Assembly: GCA_002324875.1 (NCBI GenBank)
Contig: NTJG01000004.1
Location: 186,001-250,000 of the forward strand
DNA from: Lysobacteraceae bacterium NML93-0793
Lineage (GTDB): Bacteria; Pseudomonadota; Gammaproteobacteria; Xanthomonadales; Xanthomonadaceae
Reading direction: 5' to 3'
Length of the DNA stretch: 64,000 nt
In this document: positions 43,913 to 53,341 of the stretch, in pieces
Position numbering within the stretch: the first letter of the stretch is position 1
Layout of the letters: every line of letters begins with the position of its first letter
Translations under genes and position numbers: made by a program
The notes under the pieces: model-generated
What the model saw: only the letters and a program-made list of their open reading frames with translations
Database searches by the model: none
What the model was told of the DNA's origin: nothing

Positions 43913-44818
43913 ATGACCGAATCTCCCGCCACGCCCCATCACGCCGGCTACGTCGCCGTCATCGGCCGACCGAACGTCGGCAAGTCCACCCTGGTCAACG
44001 CCCTCGTCGGCGCCAAGGTCAGCATCGTGTCCAATCGGCCGCAGACCACGCGACATCGGCTGCTGGGCATCGCGACATTCCCCGAGGGCCAGCTGCTGCT
44101 GGTCGACACCCCCGGCATCCACCGCGAGCAGAAGCGCGCGATGAACCGGATCATGAATCGCGCCGCACGTGGCGCACTCGAGGGTGTGGATGCGGCGTTG
44201 CTGGTCGTCGTGGCGGGCCGCTGGGACGAGGAGGACGGCCTCGCATTCGACGCGCTGCGCGAGGCCGGCGTGCCGGTGGTGCTGGTGGTCAACCAGGTCG
44301 ACCGGATCAAGGACAAGACCACGCTGCTGCCGTATCTGCAGACGGTGACCGAAGGCCGCGAGTTCGCGGGCGTGGTGCCGCTGTCGGCACTCAAGCGCAA
44401 GGGCCTGGAGCAGCTCGTCTCGACCGTGCTGCCGCTGGTACCGGCGCAGGACGCGCTCTATGGCGAGGACGAGATCACCGACAAGAGCCAGCGCTTTCTC
44501 GCCGGCGAGCTCGTGCGCGAGCAACTGATGCGCCAGCTCGGCAACGAGCTGCCGTATGCGACCACGGTCGAGATCGAAAGCTTCACCGTCGACGGCAGCA
44601 TGTTGCGCATCGGCGCGGTGATCTGGGTCGAGCGCGAGGGCCAGAAAGCCATCGTCATCGGCAAGGCCGGCAGCCGCCTGAAGGAAATCAGCACCAAGGC
44701 CCGCATGGGCATGGAGCGGCTGTTCGAGGCCAAGGTCTTCCTCGAGACCTGGGTGCGCGTGCGCGAGGGCTGGTCGGACGACGAAGCGGCGCTCAAGGCG
44801 CTCGGCTACGGTGACTGA
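43913..44818 (+). CDS. era: GTPase Era
   Basis: This 301-residue GTPase helps 16S rRNA maturation. G1 is GRPNVGKST (18-26), the switch I segment is RPQTTRHR, G3 DTPGIH and G4 NQVD. The C-terminal KH domain has [25 protein letters not shown]. It follows rnc, as usual, and overlaps the GFA gene by eight bases. Confidence 0.97.
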   Translation: MTESPATPHHAGYVAVIGRPNVGKSTLVNALVGAKVSIVSNRPQTTRHRLLGIATFPEGQLLLVDTPGIHREQKRAMNRIMNRAARGALEGVDAALLVVVAGRWDEEDGLAFDALREAGVPVVLVVNQVDRIKDKTTLLPYLQTVTEGREFAGVVPLSALKRKGLEQLVSTVLPLVPAQDALYGEDEITDKSQRFLAGELVREQLMRQLGNELPYATTVEIESFTVDGSMLRIGAVIWVEREGQKAIVIGKAGSRLKEISTKARMGMERLFEAKVFLETWVRVREGWSDDEAALKALGYGD

Positions 44819-45251
44819 GCACGTGGCGGACGCCGGACGTCTACACGGCCGCTGCCTGTGCGGCGGCGTGTCGCTCAGCGTGCCGGCGAGCGCCCACGAA
44901 GTGCATGTATGCCATTGCGGCGCCTGCCGGCGCTGGCACGGCGGGCCGGCGATGGTGGTGCATGCCGGCGACGATCTGCGGATCGAGGCCGGCGGCGATC
45001 AGGTGCGCCGCTTCGCATCGTCGGACTGGGCCGAGCGGGCGTTCTGCGGCGTCTGTGGCAGCGGCGTGTACTTCCGCCTTACCGGCGCCGGTCAGTCGTT
45101 CGTTCCGGCCGGCCTGTTCGAAACACTGCCTGGTGCCCGCCTTCACTCGGAAATCTTCACCGATGCGCAGCCCGACTGGTACGCATTCGCCGGTACCCGT
45201 GAACGCCTGACCGAAGCCGAGTTCCTCGCCCGGGTGGGCGCGGCCGACTGA
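44811..45251 (+). CDS. GFA-family (glutathione-dependent formaldehyde-activating-like) zinc protein
   Basis: This 146-residue single-domain protein has the GFA/CENP-V zinc-cysteine pattern: [25 protein letters not shown] and [12 protein letters not shown]. The family name comes from Gfa of Paracoccus, but most members have no proven reaction. The GTG start overlaps the era stop by eight bases in another frame. It is inserted between era and recO, which are normally adjacent. Confidence 0.88.
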   Translation: MTEHVADAGRLHGRCLCGGVSLSVPASAHEVHVCHCGACRRWHGGPAMVVHAGDDLRIEAGGDQVRRFASSDWAERAFCGVCGSGVYFRLTGAGQSFVPAGLFETLPGARLHSEIFTDAQPDWYAFAGTRERLTEAEFLARVGAAD

Positions 45252-45275
45252 ACATTCGCAGGCGAAGCCAGCGCC

Positions 45276-45998
45276 ATGCGCATTGATGACGCCCCTGCCT
45301 TCGTGCTGCACGCACGACCCTGGCGCGAGACCAGCCTGCTGGTCGAGGTCTTGAGCCGCGACCATGGCCGTCTCGGTCTCGTCGCGCGGGGCGTGCAGGG
45401 ACCGAAACGGCACGTGCTGCGGGCGGCGCTGCAACCGCTGCAGCACATCCGTCTGACCGCGGTGCTGCGCGGCGAACTCGCCCAGTTGCGCACGGCGGAG
45501 GCGCTCGATGCGGCGCCGCGGCTGACCGGCGACGCGATGCTGGCCGGCTTCTACGTCAGCGAGCTGGCCTTGCGCCTGGCGCCCCGTCAGGACCCCGTGC
45601 CCGAGCTCTACGACGCGTACGCCACCGTGCGCGAGCGGCTGCGCACACCGACCGGACTCGCATGGACGTTGCGCCGCTTCGAACGCGATCTGCTCGACGC
45701 ACTCGGTGTGGGCTTCGCGCTCGACCACGATGGTGACGGTGAGCCGATCGATCCGGCGGCCCGTTATCGCCTCGAACCGGAACACGGTCCGCGGCGTCTC
45801 CAGCGCGACACCGGGGCCGACGACCGCAATGCGGCGGCCACCGGCGACAGCCTGCTCGCGCTGGCCGCCGACGGTGCAGCACCCGATGTGGCCGGGCTGG
45901 CCGGCCTGCGTCGCGCGCTTCGCGGCGTGCTGGCGCATCACCTGGGGCCGCGCGGGCTGAAATCCTGGGAGCTCGCCAGCGATCTCGCCGGACGTTAG
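45276..45998 (+). CDS. recO: DNA repair protein RecO
   Basis: This 240-residue protein has an N-terminal OB fold ([34 protein letters not shown]) and a C-terminal helical domain ([39 protein letters not shown]). It works in RecFOR loading of RecA on SSB-coated DNA. The zinc-finger cysteines of many RecO proteins are missing, as is usual in gammaproteobacteria. Confidence 0.93.
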   Translation: MRIDDAPAFVLHARPWRETSLLVEVLSRDHGRLGLVARGVQGPKRHVLRAALQPLQHIRLTAVLRGELAQLRTAEALDAAPRLTGDAMLAGFYVSELALRLAPRQDPVPELYDAYATVRERLRTPTGLAWTLRRFERDLLDALGVGFALDHDGDGEPIDPAARYRLEPEHGPRRLQRDTGADDRNAAATGDSLLALAADGAAPDVAGLAGLRRALRGVLAHHLGPRGLKSWELASDLAGR

Positions 45999-46050
45999 GT
46001 GCGCGTGGTCCGCGTTGCGCGGACCGCGCCGCCGGCGCATCGCAGCCGAC

Positions 46051-46758
46051 TCAGCGCTGGGCGAGTGTGGTCTCGACGGCCGCGAGAAATGCGTGCAGCA
46101 CATGGGGAGAGTCCGGTGCGGCATGCAGACCGGCCGCGGCCGCATCCAGGTACTCCGCGCCGACGAAACCGCAGCCCGCGCGCAGGCGATGCACGGCCTG
46201 GCGCACGGCATCGGATTCACCTGCGCTGGCCGCTCGCATGACCGTATCGCGGGTGCCGGGCAATTCCCCGAGGAACAGATCGCGCAACGCGGCGGCATTG
46301 CCGGCATTGCCGCCCACCGCGCGCAGCGCGGAAGCGCTATTCCAGACCAGGCTTGTTTCGCGGGCCGGCACCGCGCCCGGTTCGCAGCGCGACGCGGGAT
46401 CGGCGCCCGTGACCTGGCGGATGCTGGCCTGCCACGCGCTGGCCGACACCGGTTTGCTGAGCGCGACCGCGAATCCTGCCGCGCGCAGCGCGTCGAGCGC
46501 CTCGGGCTCGCGCGCCGCGGTATGCGCCAGCGCGGGCGTCTGCAATCCGTCGGCGCGCAACTGGTCGAGCAGGCCGACGCCGCTGCCGTCGGGCAGGTGG
46601 GCGTCGATCAGCCAGGCATCGTAGGTCTCGCGCGTGGCCATCACCCGGGCGTCGGCGACGGAGCCGGCGACGTCGACATGGGCGGGCAGGGCAGCTGCGG
46701 CCGCCCGCAGGAAGCCCCGGCTCGTGGGATCGTCTTCGACCAGCAGCAATCGGGTCAT
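46051..46758 (-). CDS. Orphan response regulator: receiver plus Hpt domain
   Basis: This 235-residue protein has a CheY-like receiver (1-115) with the acid pocket Asp9/Asp10, phosphoacceptor Asp52 (WLIDAHLPDGSG), Thr80 and Lys102. A C-terminal Hpt domain (about 135-230) has phospho-histidine His190 in VHRLRAGCGFVGA. No DNA-binding output or histidine kinase is nearby. Such fusions relay phosphate from a hybrid kinase to another regulator. It converges with recO and is divergent from ydbH. Confidence 0.85.
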   Translation of the reverse strand: MTRLLLVEDDPTSRGFLRAAAAALPAHVDVAGSVADARVMATRETYDAWLIDAHLPDGSGVGLLDQLRADGLQTPALAHTAAREPEALDALRAAGFAVALSKPVSASAWQASIRQVTGADPASRCEPGAVPARETSLVWNSASALRAVGGNAGNAAALRDLFLGELPGTRDTVMRAASAGESDAVRQAVHRLRAGCGFVGAEYLDAAAAGLHAAPDSPHVLHAFLAAVETTLAQR

Positions 46759-46779
46759 GGGTGCTCCGTGCAGTGCGGG

Positions 46780-46785
46780 TATGCT
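46780..46785 (+). promoter_or_regulatory. -10 element of ydbH, leaderless spacing
   Basis: TATGCT ends six bases before the ydbH ATG. No Shine-Dalgarno fits in between. Confidence 0.45.
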
Positions 46786-46791
46786 CCGGCG

Positions 46792-48819
46792 ATGTCCGTC
46801 CGCCTGATCACGATCCTAACCCTGTTGCTGGCCTGTGTGGCGCCGGTGCGGGCGCAGTCCGTGCAGGCGCAGATCGCGCGCGTGGTGACACCGGTTGCCA
46901 CGCTCGAGGACGTCCGGCTCGTGCTCGATTGGCCGACCGAAGCCCCCGAGGGGCGGCTGCGCCTGCAGGCGCGGCGGGTCGACGCCGGCGAACTCGGCTG
47001 GGCCTTCGAGCGCGTGGACTGGCAGTGCCCGCTGCGCCGTGAGCAGACGCCCGGCGGCGACGGGCGCTGGCGCTGCGACGGTGATGTGCGGGGCGCGCGC
47101 GGTGGGCCGCTGCGGCTGTCCATCGCGCTCGATGCAGCGCGTACCGATGCGCGCCTGACGGCCAGCGGCGGCACACTCGCGCTGCGCCGCGATGCACGCA
47201 CGCCCGAGCGCACGACCGTCGATCTGCGTACGGTGCCGGCGGCCTGGGCCGAGGCGCTGGTGCGGCAGGGCTGGTCGGACGGACAGCTGCGGGCGGGCAC
47301 GCTCGATGGCGAGGTGCGGATCGATGCGCCGCCGGAGCGGCCGCTGCGGATCACCGCGGACCTGGCGCTGCGCAGCGTCGCTCTCGAGTCCGACACCGGC
47401 GACGTGGCGGGCGACGCGCTCGACGCGGACCTCGATCTGGATCTGCGCCTGCCGGCCGGCCGCACGCTGCTGACGCTGGACGGCCAGCTGCGCGGGGGCG
47501 AGCTGCTGTTCGGCAATGCCTATCTGGCCTTGCCCGACACGCCGGTCGGGCTGGGCCTCACGCTGGCGCGCGAGGACGGGCGCGACTGGGACATCTCGAG
47601 GATGCGCTGGGACGACGGCGCGACGCTGCGGGTCGACGGCCATGCACGCCTGCGCCCCGACTTCACGGTCGATGCGCTGGCGCTCGAGATCGACAGCGCG
47701 GACGCGCGCGCGCTGCCGGCGCGCTATCTGTCCGGCTGGCTGGGCCTGGCCGGGCTGTCCGGACTCTCGCTCGAGGGCGGGCTGGCGACGCGGCTGTCGA
47801 TCGAGGACGGCGCGCTGCGCGATGCGCGGCTGCGGCTGCGTGATCTCGGTGTCGGCGATACCTCCGAACGGTTCCGCTTCGATCGGCTGACGGGTGCGGT
47901 CCGCTATTCCACCCACGCACCGGTGCGCAGCAGCTTCGCCTGGCGCGGCGGCGCGCTGTACGGCATGCCGTTCGACGCCGCGGCATGGACGCTGCTCAGC
48001 GGCGACGGCCGCTTGCGCCTGCGCGACCCCGTGGCGCTGTCGTTCCTGGGCGGCCGCATCGGCTTCGAAGCCCTGGTGCTGCGCCCGCCGGCAGGTGACG
48101 AGAGCCTGCGCATGCAGACCGCGCTGCGCCTGGAAGGCCTCGACATCGGGACATTGGCCAAGGCGCTCGACTGGCCGCCATTCGAAGGCACGCTCGAAGG
48201 CCGGATTCCGACCGTGCGCTATGCCGACAACCGCATCGACTTCGACGGCGGCCTGAGCATGGATCTGTTCGGCGGACGCGTCGACGTCGACGCACTGTCG
48301 ATCGAGCGGCCGTTCGGTGTCGCGCCCACCGTCTCGAGCGATCTCGCGCTCCACGGCATCGATCTGCACGCGCTGACCGGCGTGTTCGATTTCGGCAGCA
48401 TCGAAGGACGCCTGCACGGCCGCATCGACGGCCTGCGCCTGGTGGACTGGACGGCGACGGCGTTCGATGCCGAGCTGCACACCGAGCGCGCGCGCGGCGT
48501 ACGCCAGCGCATCAGCCAGCGCGCGGTGCAGAACATCTCCAGCGTCGGCGACGCCTCGTTCGTCACCAGCCTGCAGGGCCAGCTGATCGGCGTGTTCGAT
48601 GATTTCGGCTACCGCGCCATCGCCATCTCCTGCCGGTTGCGCAACGAGGTCTGCAGGATGGGCGGTCTGCGTTCAGGGCCGTCGACCTTTACTATCGTCG
48701 ACGGCAGCGGCCTGCCGCGCTTGAATGTCGTCGGCCACAACCGCGATGTCGACTGGCCCACGCTGGTGGCGCGGCTGGTCGCGGTGGCCGGTGGTGATGT
48801 CGAGCCGGTGTTCGACTGA
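46792..48819 (+). CDS. ydbH: YdbH-like AsmA-family envelope lipid-transport protein
   Basis: This 675-residue protein has a signal/anchor sequence (RLITILTLLLACVAPVRAQS) and then a long beta-rich body. The C-terminal part fits the YdbH family (GTLEGRIPTVRYADNRIDFDGG, EGRLHGRIDGLRLVDW, ISQRAVQNISSVG, YRAIAISCRLRNEVCRMGG). AsmA-like proteins TamB, YhdP and YdbH form bridges that carry phospholipids to the outer membrane. The next gene is a YdbL-like protein, matching the enterobacterial ydbH-ynbE-ydbL order without a separate ynbE. The assigned role is inferred from these homologues. Confidence 0.82.
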   Translation: MSVRLITILTLLLACVAPVRAQSVQAQIARVVTPVATLEDVRLVLDWPTEAPEGRLRLQARRVDAGELGWAFERVDWQCPLRREQTPGGDGRWRCDGDVRGARGGPLRLSIALDAARTDARLTASGGTLALRRDARTPERTTVDLRTVPAAWAEALVRQGWSDGQLRAGTLDGEVRIDAPPERPLRITADLALRSVALESDTGDVAGDALDADLDLDLRLPAGRTLLTLDGQLRGGELLFGNAYLALPDTPVGLGLTLAREDGRDWDISRMRWDDGATLRVDGHARLRPDFTVDALALEIDSADARALPARYLSGWLGLAGLSGLSLEGGLATRLSIEDGALRDARLRLRDLGVGDTSERFRFDRLTGAVRYSTHAPVRSSFAWRGGALYGMPFDAAAWTLLSGDGRLRLRDPVALSFLGGRIGFEALVLRPPAGDESLRMQTALRLEGLDIGTLAKALDWPPFEGTLEGRIPTVRYADNRIDFDGGLSMDLFGGRVDVDALSIERPFGVAPTVSSDLALHGIDLHALTGVFDFGSIEGRLHGRIDGLRLVDWTATAFDAELHTERARGVRQRISQRAVQNISSVGDASFVTSLQGQLIGVFDDFGYRAIAISCRLRNEVCRMGGLRSGPSTFTIVDGSGLPRLNVVGHNRDVDWPTLVARLVAVAGGDVEPVFD

Positions 48820-48848
48820 CCTGACTTTCCTTTTTACGGAGATCCACG

Positions 48849-49448
48849 ATGACCCGTTGGACCGGATTGCCGATCGTCGCCGCGCTGGCGCTGACCGCAT
48901 GCGTGACGATCAATGTCTATTTCCCGGCCGCGGAGGCGAGGGAAGCCGCGCGCGAGTTCGTCGAGAACGTCATCGGCGAGCAGGCGCCGGCCGAGACGGC
49001 GCCGCCGGCGACCGTGCCGGGCGGCGGCATGGCCCAGCGCGGCGCGCGGTTCGATGCCTGGATGCTGCTGGGCATCGGCAGTGCGCAGGCGCAGACGCCG
49101 GACATCACGATCCGGACGCCAGCCGTGCAGGCGATCCAGTCGCGCATGGAGCAGCGCTTCAACGGCACGCTGCGCCCGCATTTCGATTCGGGCGCGCTGG
49201 GGTTCGGCGGCAATGGGCAGATCGTCGTACGTGACGCCTCGCAACTGCCGATCAGGGATCGCGTGGCGATCAATGCCGCAGTGGCCGACGACAACCGTGA
49301 CCGCCAGGCGGTGTATCGCGAGATCGCGGTCGCCAACGGGTATCCGGAATGGGAAGCGCAGATCCGCGACGTGTTCGCGCGCCAGTGGATCGCCAGTGCC
49401 CGGCCGGGCTGGTGGTATCAGCAGGGCGGCAGCTGGCAGCAGAAATGA
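48849..49448 (+). CDS. ydbL: YdbL/DUF1318-family lipoprotein
   Basis: This 199-residue protein has a lipoprotein signal (PIVAALALTAC, lipobox LTAC) directly followed by VTINVYFPAAEAREAAREFVENVIG. The C-terminal DUF1318 region (LPIRDRVAINAAVADDNRDR, VYREIAVANG, ARQWIASARPGWWYQ) is related to YdbL, proposed to modulate the YdbH-YnbE bridge. The central region is Pro/Ala-rich and variable. It lies 29 bases after ydbH, so it is in the same operon. Confidence 0.83.
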   Translation: MTRWTGLPIVAALALTACVTINVYFPAAEAREAAREFVENVIGEQAPAETAPPATVPGGGMAQRGARFDAWMLLGIGSAQAQTPDITIRTPAVQAIQSRMEQRFNGTLRPHFDSGALGFGGNGQIVVRDASQLPIRDRVAINAAVADDNRDRQAVYREIAVANGYPEWEAQIRDVFARQWIASARPGWWYQQGGSWQQK

Positions 49449-49532
49449 CGCCTGCGTCGTGTGCGTCACACGGGCCGCCTCCGGGCGGCCCGTTGCGTAT
49501 GGCGCTGCAGCGCGGGGCGGGGCGGATGCCGG

Positions 49533-49544
49533 TTCTGCGACAAT
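49533..49544 (+). promoter_or_regulatory. Candidate -10 region of rlmD
   Basis: TTCTGCGACAAT, ending in the -10-like GACAAT, lies 30 bases before the rlmD GTG. The identical 12-mer precedes nagZ at 51746-51757. Confidence 0.4.
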
Positions 49545-49574
49545 ACGCGGCCCTTCGCCCGCAGCCGTCGCCAC

Positions 49575-50912
49575 GTGGCCCGTAAACGACTCGATCAGAC
49601 CCCGTTCCAGGTCGACATCCTCGATCTCACCCACGACGGCCGCGGCGTTGCGCGCCTGCCCGACGGCAAGGCCGTGTTCGTGTCCGGCGCGCTGCCGGGC
49701 GAACAGGTGGTGGCGCAGCGTTTCGCGCGCTCGCGCAGCTTCGACGAGGCGGTGACGCTCGAGGTGCTGCGCGCCTCCGAACACCGCATCACACCGCGTT
49801 GCCCGCATTTCGGGACCTGTGGCGGCTGCGTGCTGCAGCATCTCGATGCCGGGCAGCAGATCGTCGCCAAGGAACGCGTACTACGCGAGAACTTCGAGCG
49901 CATCGGCCACGTCACCCCGAAGCGCTGGATGGCGCCACTGGTCGATCACGCCTGGGGCTACCGCCGCAAGGGCCGGTTCTCGGTCAAGCGGGTGGAGAAG
50001 AAGGACAAGACGCTGGTGGGTTTTCGCGAGCGCGATCCGCGTTTCGTCGCCGACCTGCAGGAATGCCACACGGTGATCGCCCCGATCGCGGCGATCATCC
50101 CGGCACTGTCGCGCCTGGTCGACGGCCTGGAGGCGCGCAGTACGCTGCCACAGATCGAGTTCATCGCCGGCGATCCGCGTCCCGAATTCGACGGGATCGC
50201 GCTGGTGTTCCGGCATCTGCAGCCGCTCTCCGACGTCGACACCGGGGCGCTGCTGGCCTTCGCGCAGCAGCACCGCATCGCGGTCTTCCTGCAGCCCGGC
50301 GGCAAAGACAGCGTGCATCCGCTGTGGCCCGAGGCGCCGGCGCTGGCGTTCCGGCTCGCGCCCTGGGACGTCGAACTGCAGTTCCGGCCGCTGGACTTCA
50401 TCCAGGTCAACGCCGGACTCAACGAGGCGATGATCGCGCGCACCTTCGAGCTGCTGGATCTGCAGCCCGAGGATCGCGTGCTGGATTTGTTCTGCGGGCT
50501 CGGCAACTTCACCCTGCCGATGGCGCGCCGTGTGCGCGAGGTGGTCGGGGTGGAGGGCGAGGCCGGGCTGGTCGCGCGGGCGAAGCAGAACGCGGCGCAC
50601 AACGGTCTGGCGAATGCGCAGTTCCACGCCGCCGATCTCACCCAGGACCAGCGTGGCACGGCGTGGATGCGCCAGGGCTTCGACAAGCTGCTGCTCGATC
50701 CGCCGCGATCGGGTGCGATCGACGTGCTGCGCCAGCTGCCGCTGGAGCGCTTCGGACGCATCGTCTACGTGAGCTGCCACCCGGCCTCGCTGGCGCGGGA
50801 TGCCGGGTACCTGGTCAACGAACGCGGCTGGACCCTGGCCGATGCCGGCGTGATGGACATGTTCCCGCAGACCGCGCACGTCGAGTCGATCGCGCTGTTC
50901 GAGAAGCGGTAA
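49575..50912 (+). CDS. rlmD: 23S rRNA (uracil-1939-C5)-methyltransferase
   Basis: This SAM-dependent RNA methyltransferase (445 residues) has a TRAM domain at the N-terminus (FQVDILDLTHDGRGVARLPDGKAVFVSGALPGE), four [4Fe-4S] cysteines (Cys76, Cys82, Cys85 in CPHFGTCGGC and Cys164 in LQECHTV), SAM motif VLDLFCGLGNFTLP, and the catalytic cysteine in YVSCHPASLARD. The GTG at 49575 (VARKRLDQTPFQ) is chosen because upstream sequence contains the promoter. RumA is the older name. Confidence 0.94.
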   Translation: MARKRLDQTPFQVDILDLTHDGRGVARLPDGKAVFVSGALPGEQVVAQRFARSRSFDEAVTLEVLRASEHRITPRCPHFGTCGGCVLQHLDAGQQIVAKERVLRENFERIGHVTPKRWMAPLVDHAWGYRRKGRFSVKRVEKKDKTLVGFRERDPRFVADLQECHTVIAPIAAIIPALSRLVDGLEARSTLPQIEFIAGDPRPEFDGIALVFRHLQPLSDVDTGALLAFAQQHRIAVFLQPGGKDSVHPLWPEAPALAFRLAPWDVELQFRPLDFIQVNAGLNEAMIARTFELLDLQPEDRVLDLFCGLGNFTLPMARRVREVVGVEGEAGLVARAKQNAAHNGLANAQFHAADLTQDQRGTAWMRQGFDKLLLDPPRSGAIDVLRQLPLERFGRIVYVSCHPASLARDAGYLVNERGWTLADAGVMDMFPQTAHVESIALFEKR

Positions 50913-50924
50913 GGGGAGCAGGTG

Positions 50925-51428
50925 ATGGGCATCGAAATCGAACGCAAGTTCCTCGTGACCTCCGATGCGTGGCGCGGCACGGCGCACCGTGTGGTGCCGA
51001 TGGCGCAGGGCTATCTCAATGATCTGGCGGTCGTGCAGAGCGGGGCACAGAAGGCTTCGGTGCGGGTGCGGATCGAGGATGACGTCGCCTTCCTCAACAT
51101 CAAGTCGCGCGAGCTCGGCGCCACGCGCCAGGAGTTCGAGCTGCCGCTGCCGGTGGACGACGCCCATGCGCTGCTGGCGCTGTGCGTCGGCGGGCGCATC
51201 GAGAAGCGCCGGCACCTGGTGCACCACGGCGGGCATCTTTGGGAAGTCGACGAGTTTCTCGGCGACAACGCCGGCCTGGTGGTGGCGGAGATCGAGCTCG
51301 AGGCCGCAGACGCGCCGTTCGCGCGGCCCGACTGGCTGGGCACCGAGGTCACCGACGCGCCGCGCTACTACAACCTGGCACTGGCGTCGCATCCCTTCTC
51401 GCGCTGGGACGCCTCCGAACGCGGTTGA
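50925..51428 (+). CDS. CYTH-domain protein (triphosphatase-like)
   Basis: This 167-residue single CYTH domain starts with the diagnostic ExExK motif (IEIERKF, Glu4/Glu6/Lys8), followed by basic and acidic strands typical of the triphosphate tunnel (VRVRIEDDVAFLNIK, RQEFELPLP, RRHLVHHGGHLWEVDEF, GLVVAEIELE). It probably hydrolyses inorganic triphosphate or a related substrate, though some members act as adenylate cyclases (CyaB). It lies 12 bases after rlmD. Confidence 0.87.
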   Translation: MGIEIERKFLVTSDAWRGTAHRVVPMAQGYLNDLAVVQSGAQKASVRVRIEDDVAFLNIKSRELGATRQEFELPLPVDDAHALLALCVGGRIEKRRHLVHHGGHLWEVDEFLGDNAGLVVAEIELEAADAPFARPDWLGTEVTDAPRYYNLALASHPFSRWDASERG

Positions 51429-51797
51429 TCTCCGGCGCGGCGGTCGCGACTTGGTGACCGGCCTGCCGGCGTCGAGCGGCACTGCGGCGATTCTTGTGAC
51501 GTGGACGGATGTCCGCGTGGGTTTCGAGCGGCGTGCGGACCGAGCGTCGCGGCTCCATGGTGCACCGCGTCGATGCGCGTGCCATCAGAAGGGTCTGACA
51601 GCTGTCCAGGCCGGAGCGCGCCACCGCTCGCGCATGCCGGGCCGTCGCAATGGCTGCGCTCTCGGACCATGCGTGATCGCAAGCCGTGCAGGGGTGCTCG
51701 GCTGTGCTGAATGGCGCGCGGCCCGTCGATCGTCGAGCCCGCCGCTTCTGCGACAATGCCGGTCCGCACCATCCGGTGCGATGTTGGAGAGCTCGCA
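51429..51797. other. CYTH-nagZ intergenic region
   Basis: No gene is supported in these 369 bases. The last part holds the nagZ promoter candidate at 51746-51757. The remainder shows no clear hairpin, repeat or RNA motif. Confidence 0.45.
51746..51757 (+). promoter_or_regulatory. Candidate -10 region of nagZ
   Basis: TTCTGCGACAAT, the same 12-mer as before rlmD, gives a predicted leader of about 34 bases containing GGAGAG before the nagZ ATG. Confidence 0.4.
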
Positions 51798-52784
51798 ATG
51801 CTCGTGATCGGCGTGGCCGGCACCGAACTCACCGCGCAGGAGCGCGACTGGCTGCAGCACGATGCCTGCGCCGGCGTCATCCTGTTCAAGCGCAATGTCG
51901 CCTCGCGCGCGCAGATCGGCGAACTCGCCGCCGCGATCCGTGACGCCGCGCCGCGCCCGCAGCTGGTGTGCGTGGACCAGGAAGGCGGCCGCGTGCAGCG
52001 TTTCCAGGACGGCTACACCGCCTTGCCGTCGCTGTCGGGTTTCGGCACGCAGTACCTGGCCGATCCCGACGCCGCGCTCGAGGCGGCACGCGCCCATGCG
52101 CGCCTGATGGCGCAGGAAGTCCGCGCCAGCGGCGTGGACCTGAGCTTCGCGCCGGTGGTCGATGTCGGCCACGGCAACCTCGCGATCGGCGACCGGTCGT
52201 TCTCCGAGGATCCGCACATCGTCGCCGCGCTGACCCGCGCCTACGTCGAAGGCATGCACGAGGCCGGCATGGCCGCCACGCTCAAGCACTTCCCCGGCCA
52301 CGGCTCGGTGCGCGAGGACACGCATTTCGACGACGCCGTCGACAACCGCAGTCTCGACGACATCCGCGCGCACGATCTCGTGCCCTTCGTGGCCGGCATC
52401 GACGCCGGGGCCGATGCGGTGATGCTCGCGCACGTGGTCTATCCGCAGGTGGCGCCGGAGCCGGCCGGCTACTCCCCGCGGTGGATCAACACGATCCTGC
52501 GCGAACAGATGGGCTTCCGCGGCGTGGTGTTTTCCGACGACATCGGCATGGCTGCGGCGTTCTCGGCCGGCGGCGTGAAGTCGCGGGTGGATGCGCATCT
52601 CGACGCAGGCTGCGATGTCGTGCTGGTCTGTCATCCCGAACTCGTGGCCGAATCGCTGGCCGCGGTCGAGGGTCGCTCGCTCAATACCATGGCGCTGGCC
52701 GGCCTGATCGGGCGCGGTCCGCTCGGCTGGGACGGTGCGCTCGCCGGTGGCGCGTCCGCCGCCCGTACAGGAGATATCGCATGA
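51798..52784 (+). CDS. nagZ: Beta-N-acetylhexosaminidase
   Basis: This cytoplasmic GH3 enzyme (328 residues) removes GlcNAc from anhydromuropeptides during cell-wall recycling. Its activity influences AmpC induction in species with AmpR. Motifs: VDQEGGRVQRF (substrate loop), KHFPGHG (163-169, with the general acid/base His), and the nucleophile in FSDDIGM. The ATG at 51798 follows GGAGAG; upstream in-frame codons run through promoter sequence. It overlaps hpt by four bases. Confidence 0.95.
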   Translation: MLVIGVAGTELTAQERDWLQHDACAGVILFKRNVASRAQIGELAAAIRDAAPRPQLVCVDQEGGRVQRFQDGYTALPSLSGFGTQYLADPDAALEAARAHARLMAQEVRASGVDLSFAPVVDVGHGNLAIGDRSFSEDPHIVAALTRAYVEGMHEAGMAATLKHFPGHGSVREDTHFDDAVDNRSLDDIRAHDLVPFVAGIDAGADAVMLAHVVYPQVAPEPAGYSPRWINTILREQMGFRGVVFSDDIGMAAAFSAGGVKSRVDAHLDAGCDVVLVCHPELVAESLAAVEGRSLNTMALAGLIGRGPLGWDGALAGGASAARTGDIA

Positions 52785-53341
52785 ACGTGCCCGACCTCGA
52801 GGACGTGCTCGACACCGCCGACCTGCTGTTCGACCGCGATGCGCTCGAAGATGCGATCGAGGCGATGGCCGACGAGATCGCCGACGACTACGGCGACGAC
52901 GCGCGTCCGCCGGTGTTCCTGACGATCATGCACGGCGGACTGCCGTTCGCCGCGCAGCTGGCATTCGCGCTCGGCGAAAACGAGATCGACGTGGAAATGG
53001 ACTACCTCCACGCCACGCGCTATCGCGGCAACACCACGGGCTCGGGCCTGGCCTGGCTGCATCGCCCGGCGACGCCGCTGCAGGGCCGACGCGTGCTGCT
53101 GGTCGACGACATCCTCGACGAAGGCCACACGCTGAAGGCCGTCAAGCACTGGTGCGAGGACCAGGGCGCGACCGACGTGCGCATCGCGGTGCTGGCGACC
53201 AAGGACCACGACCGCCGCGTCGAGGGCATCGAAGCCGACTACATCGGGGTCGAGGTGCCGGATCGCTATGTCTTCGGCTACGGCATGGATTTCCACGAGC
53301 AGGGCCGCAACCTGCCGGCGATCTACGCGCTGGCGGAGTGA
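52781..53341 (+). CDS. hpt: Hypoxanthine-guanine phosphoribosyltransferase
   Basis: This 186-residue purine-salvage enzyme has the PRPP-binding motif VLLVDDILDEGHTL, the IMHGGLPFAAQLA loop and DYLHATRYRGNTTGSG. It makes IMP or GMP from the free base and PRPP. The ATGA overlap with nagZ and the following MTAP-family phosphorylase, which can release hypoxanthine or adenine, suggest a purine/sulfur salvage group. Confidence 0.93.
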   Translation: MNVPDLEDVLDTADLLFDRDALEDAIEAMADEIADDYGDDARPPVFLTIMHGGLPFAAQLAFALGENEIDVEMDYLHATRYRGNTTGSGLAWLHRPATPLQGRRVLLVDDILDEGHTLKAVKHWCEDQGATDVRIAVLATKDHDRRVEGIEADYIGVEVPDRYVFGYGMDFHEQGRNLPAIYALAE

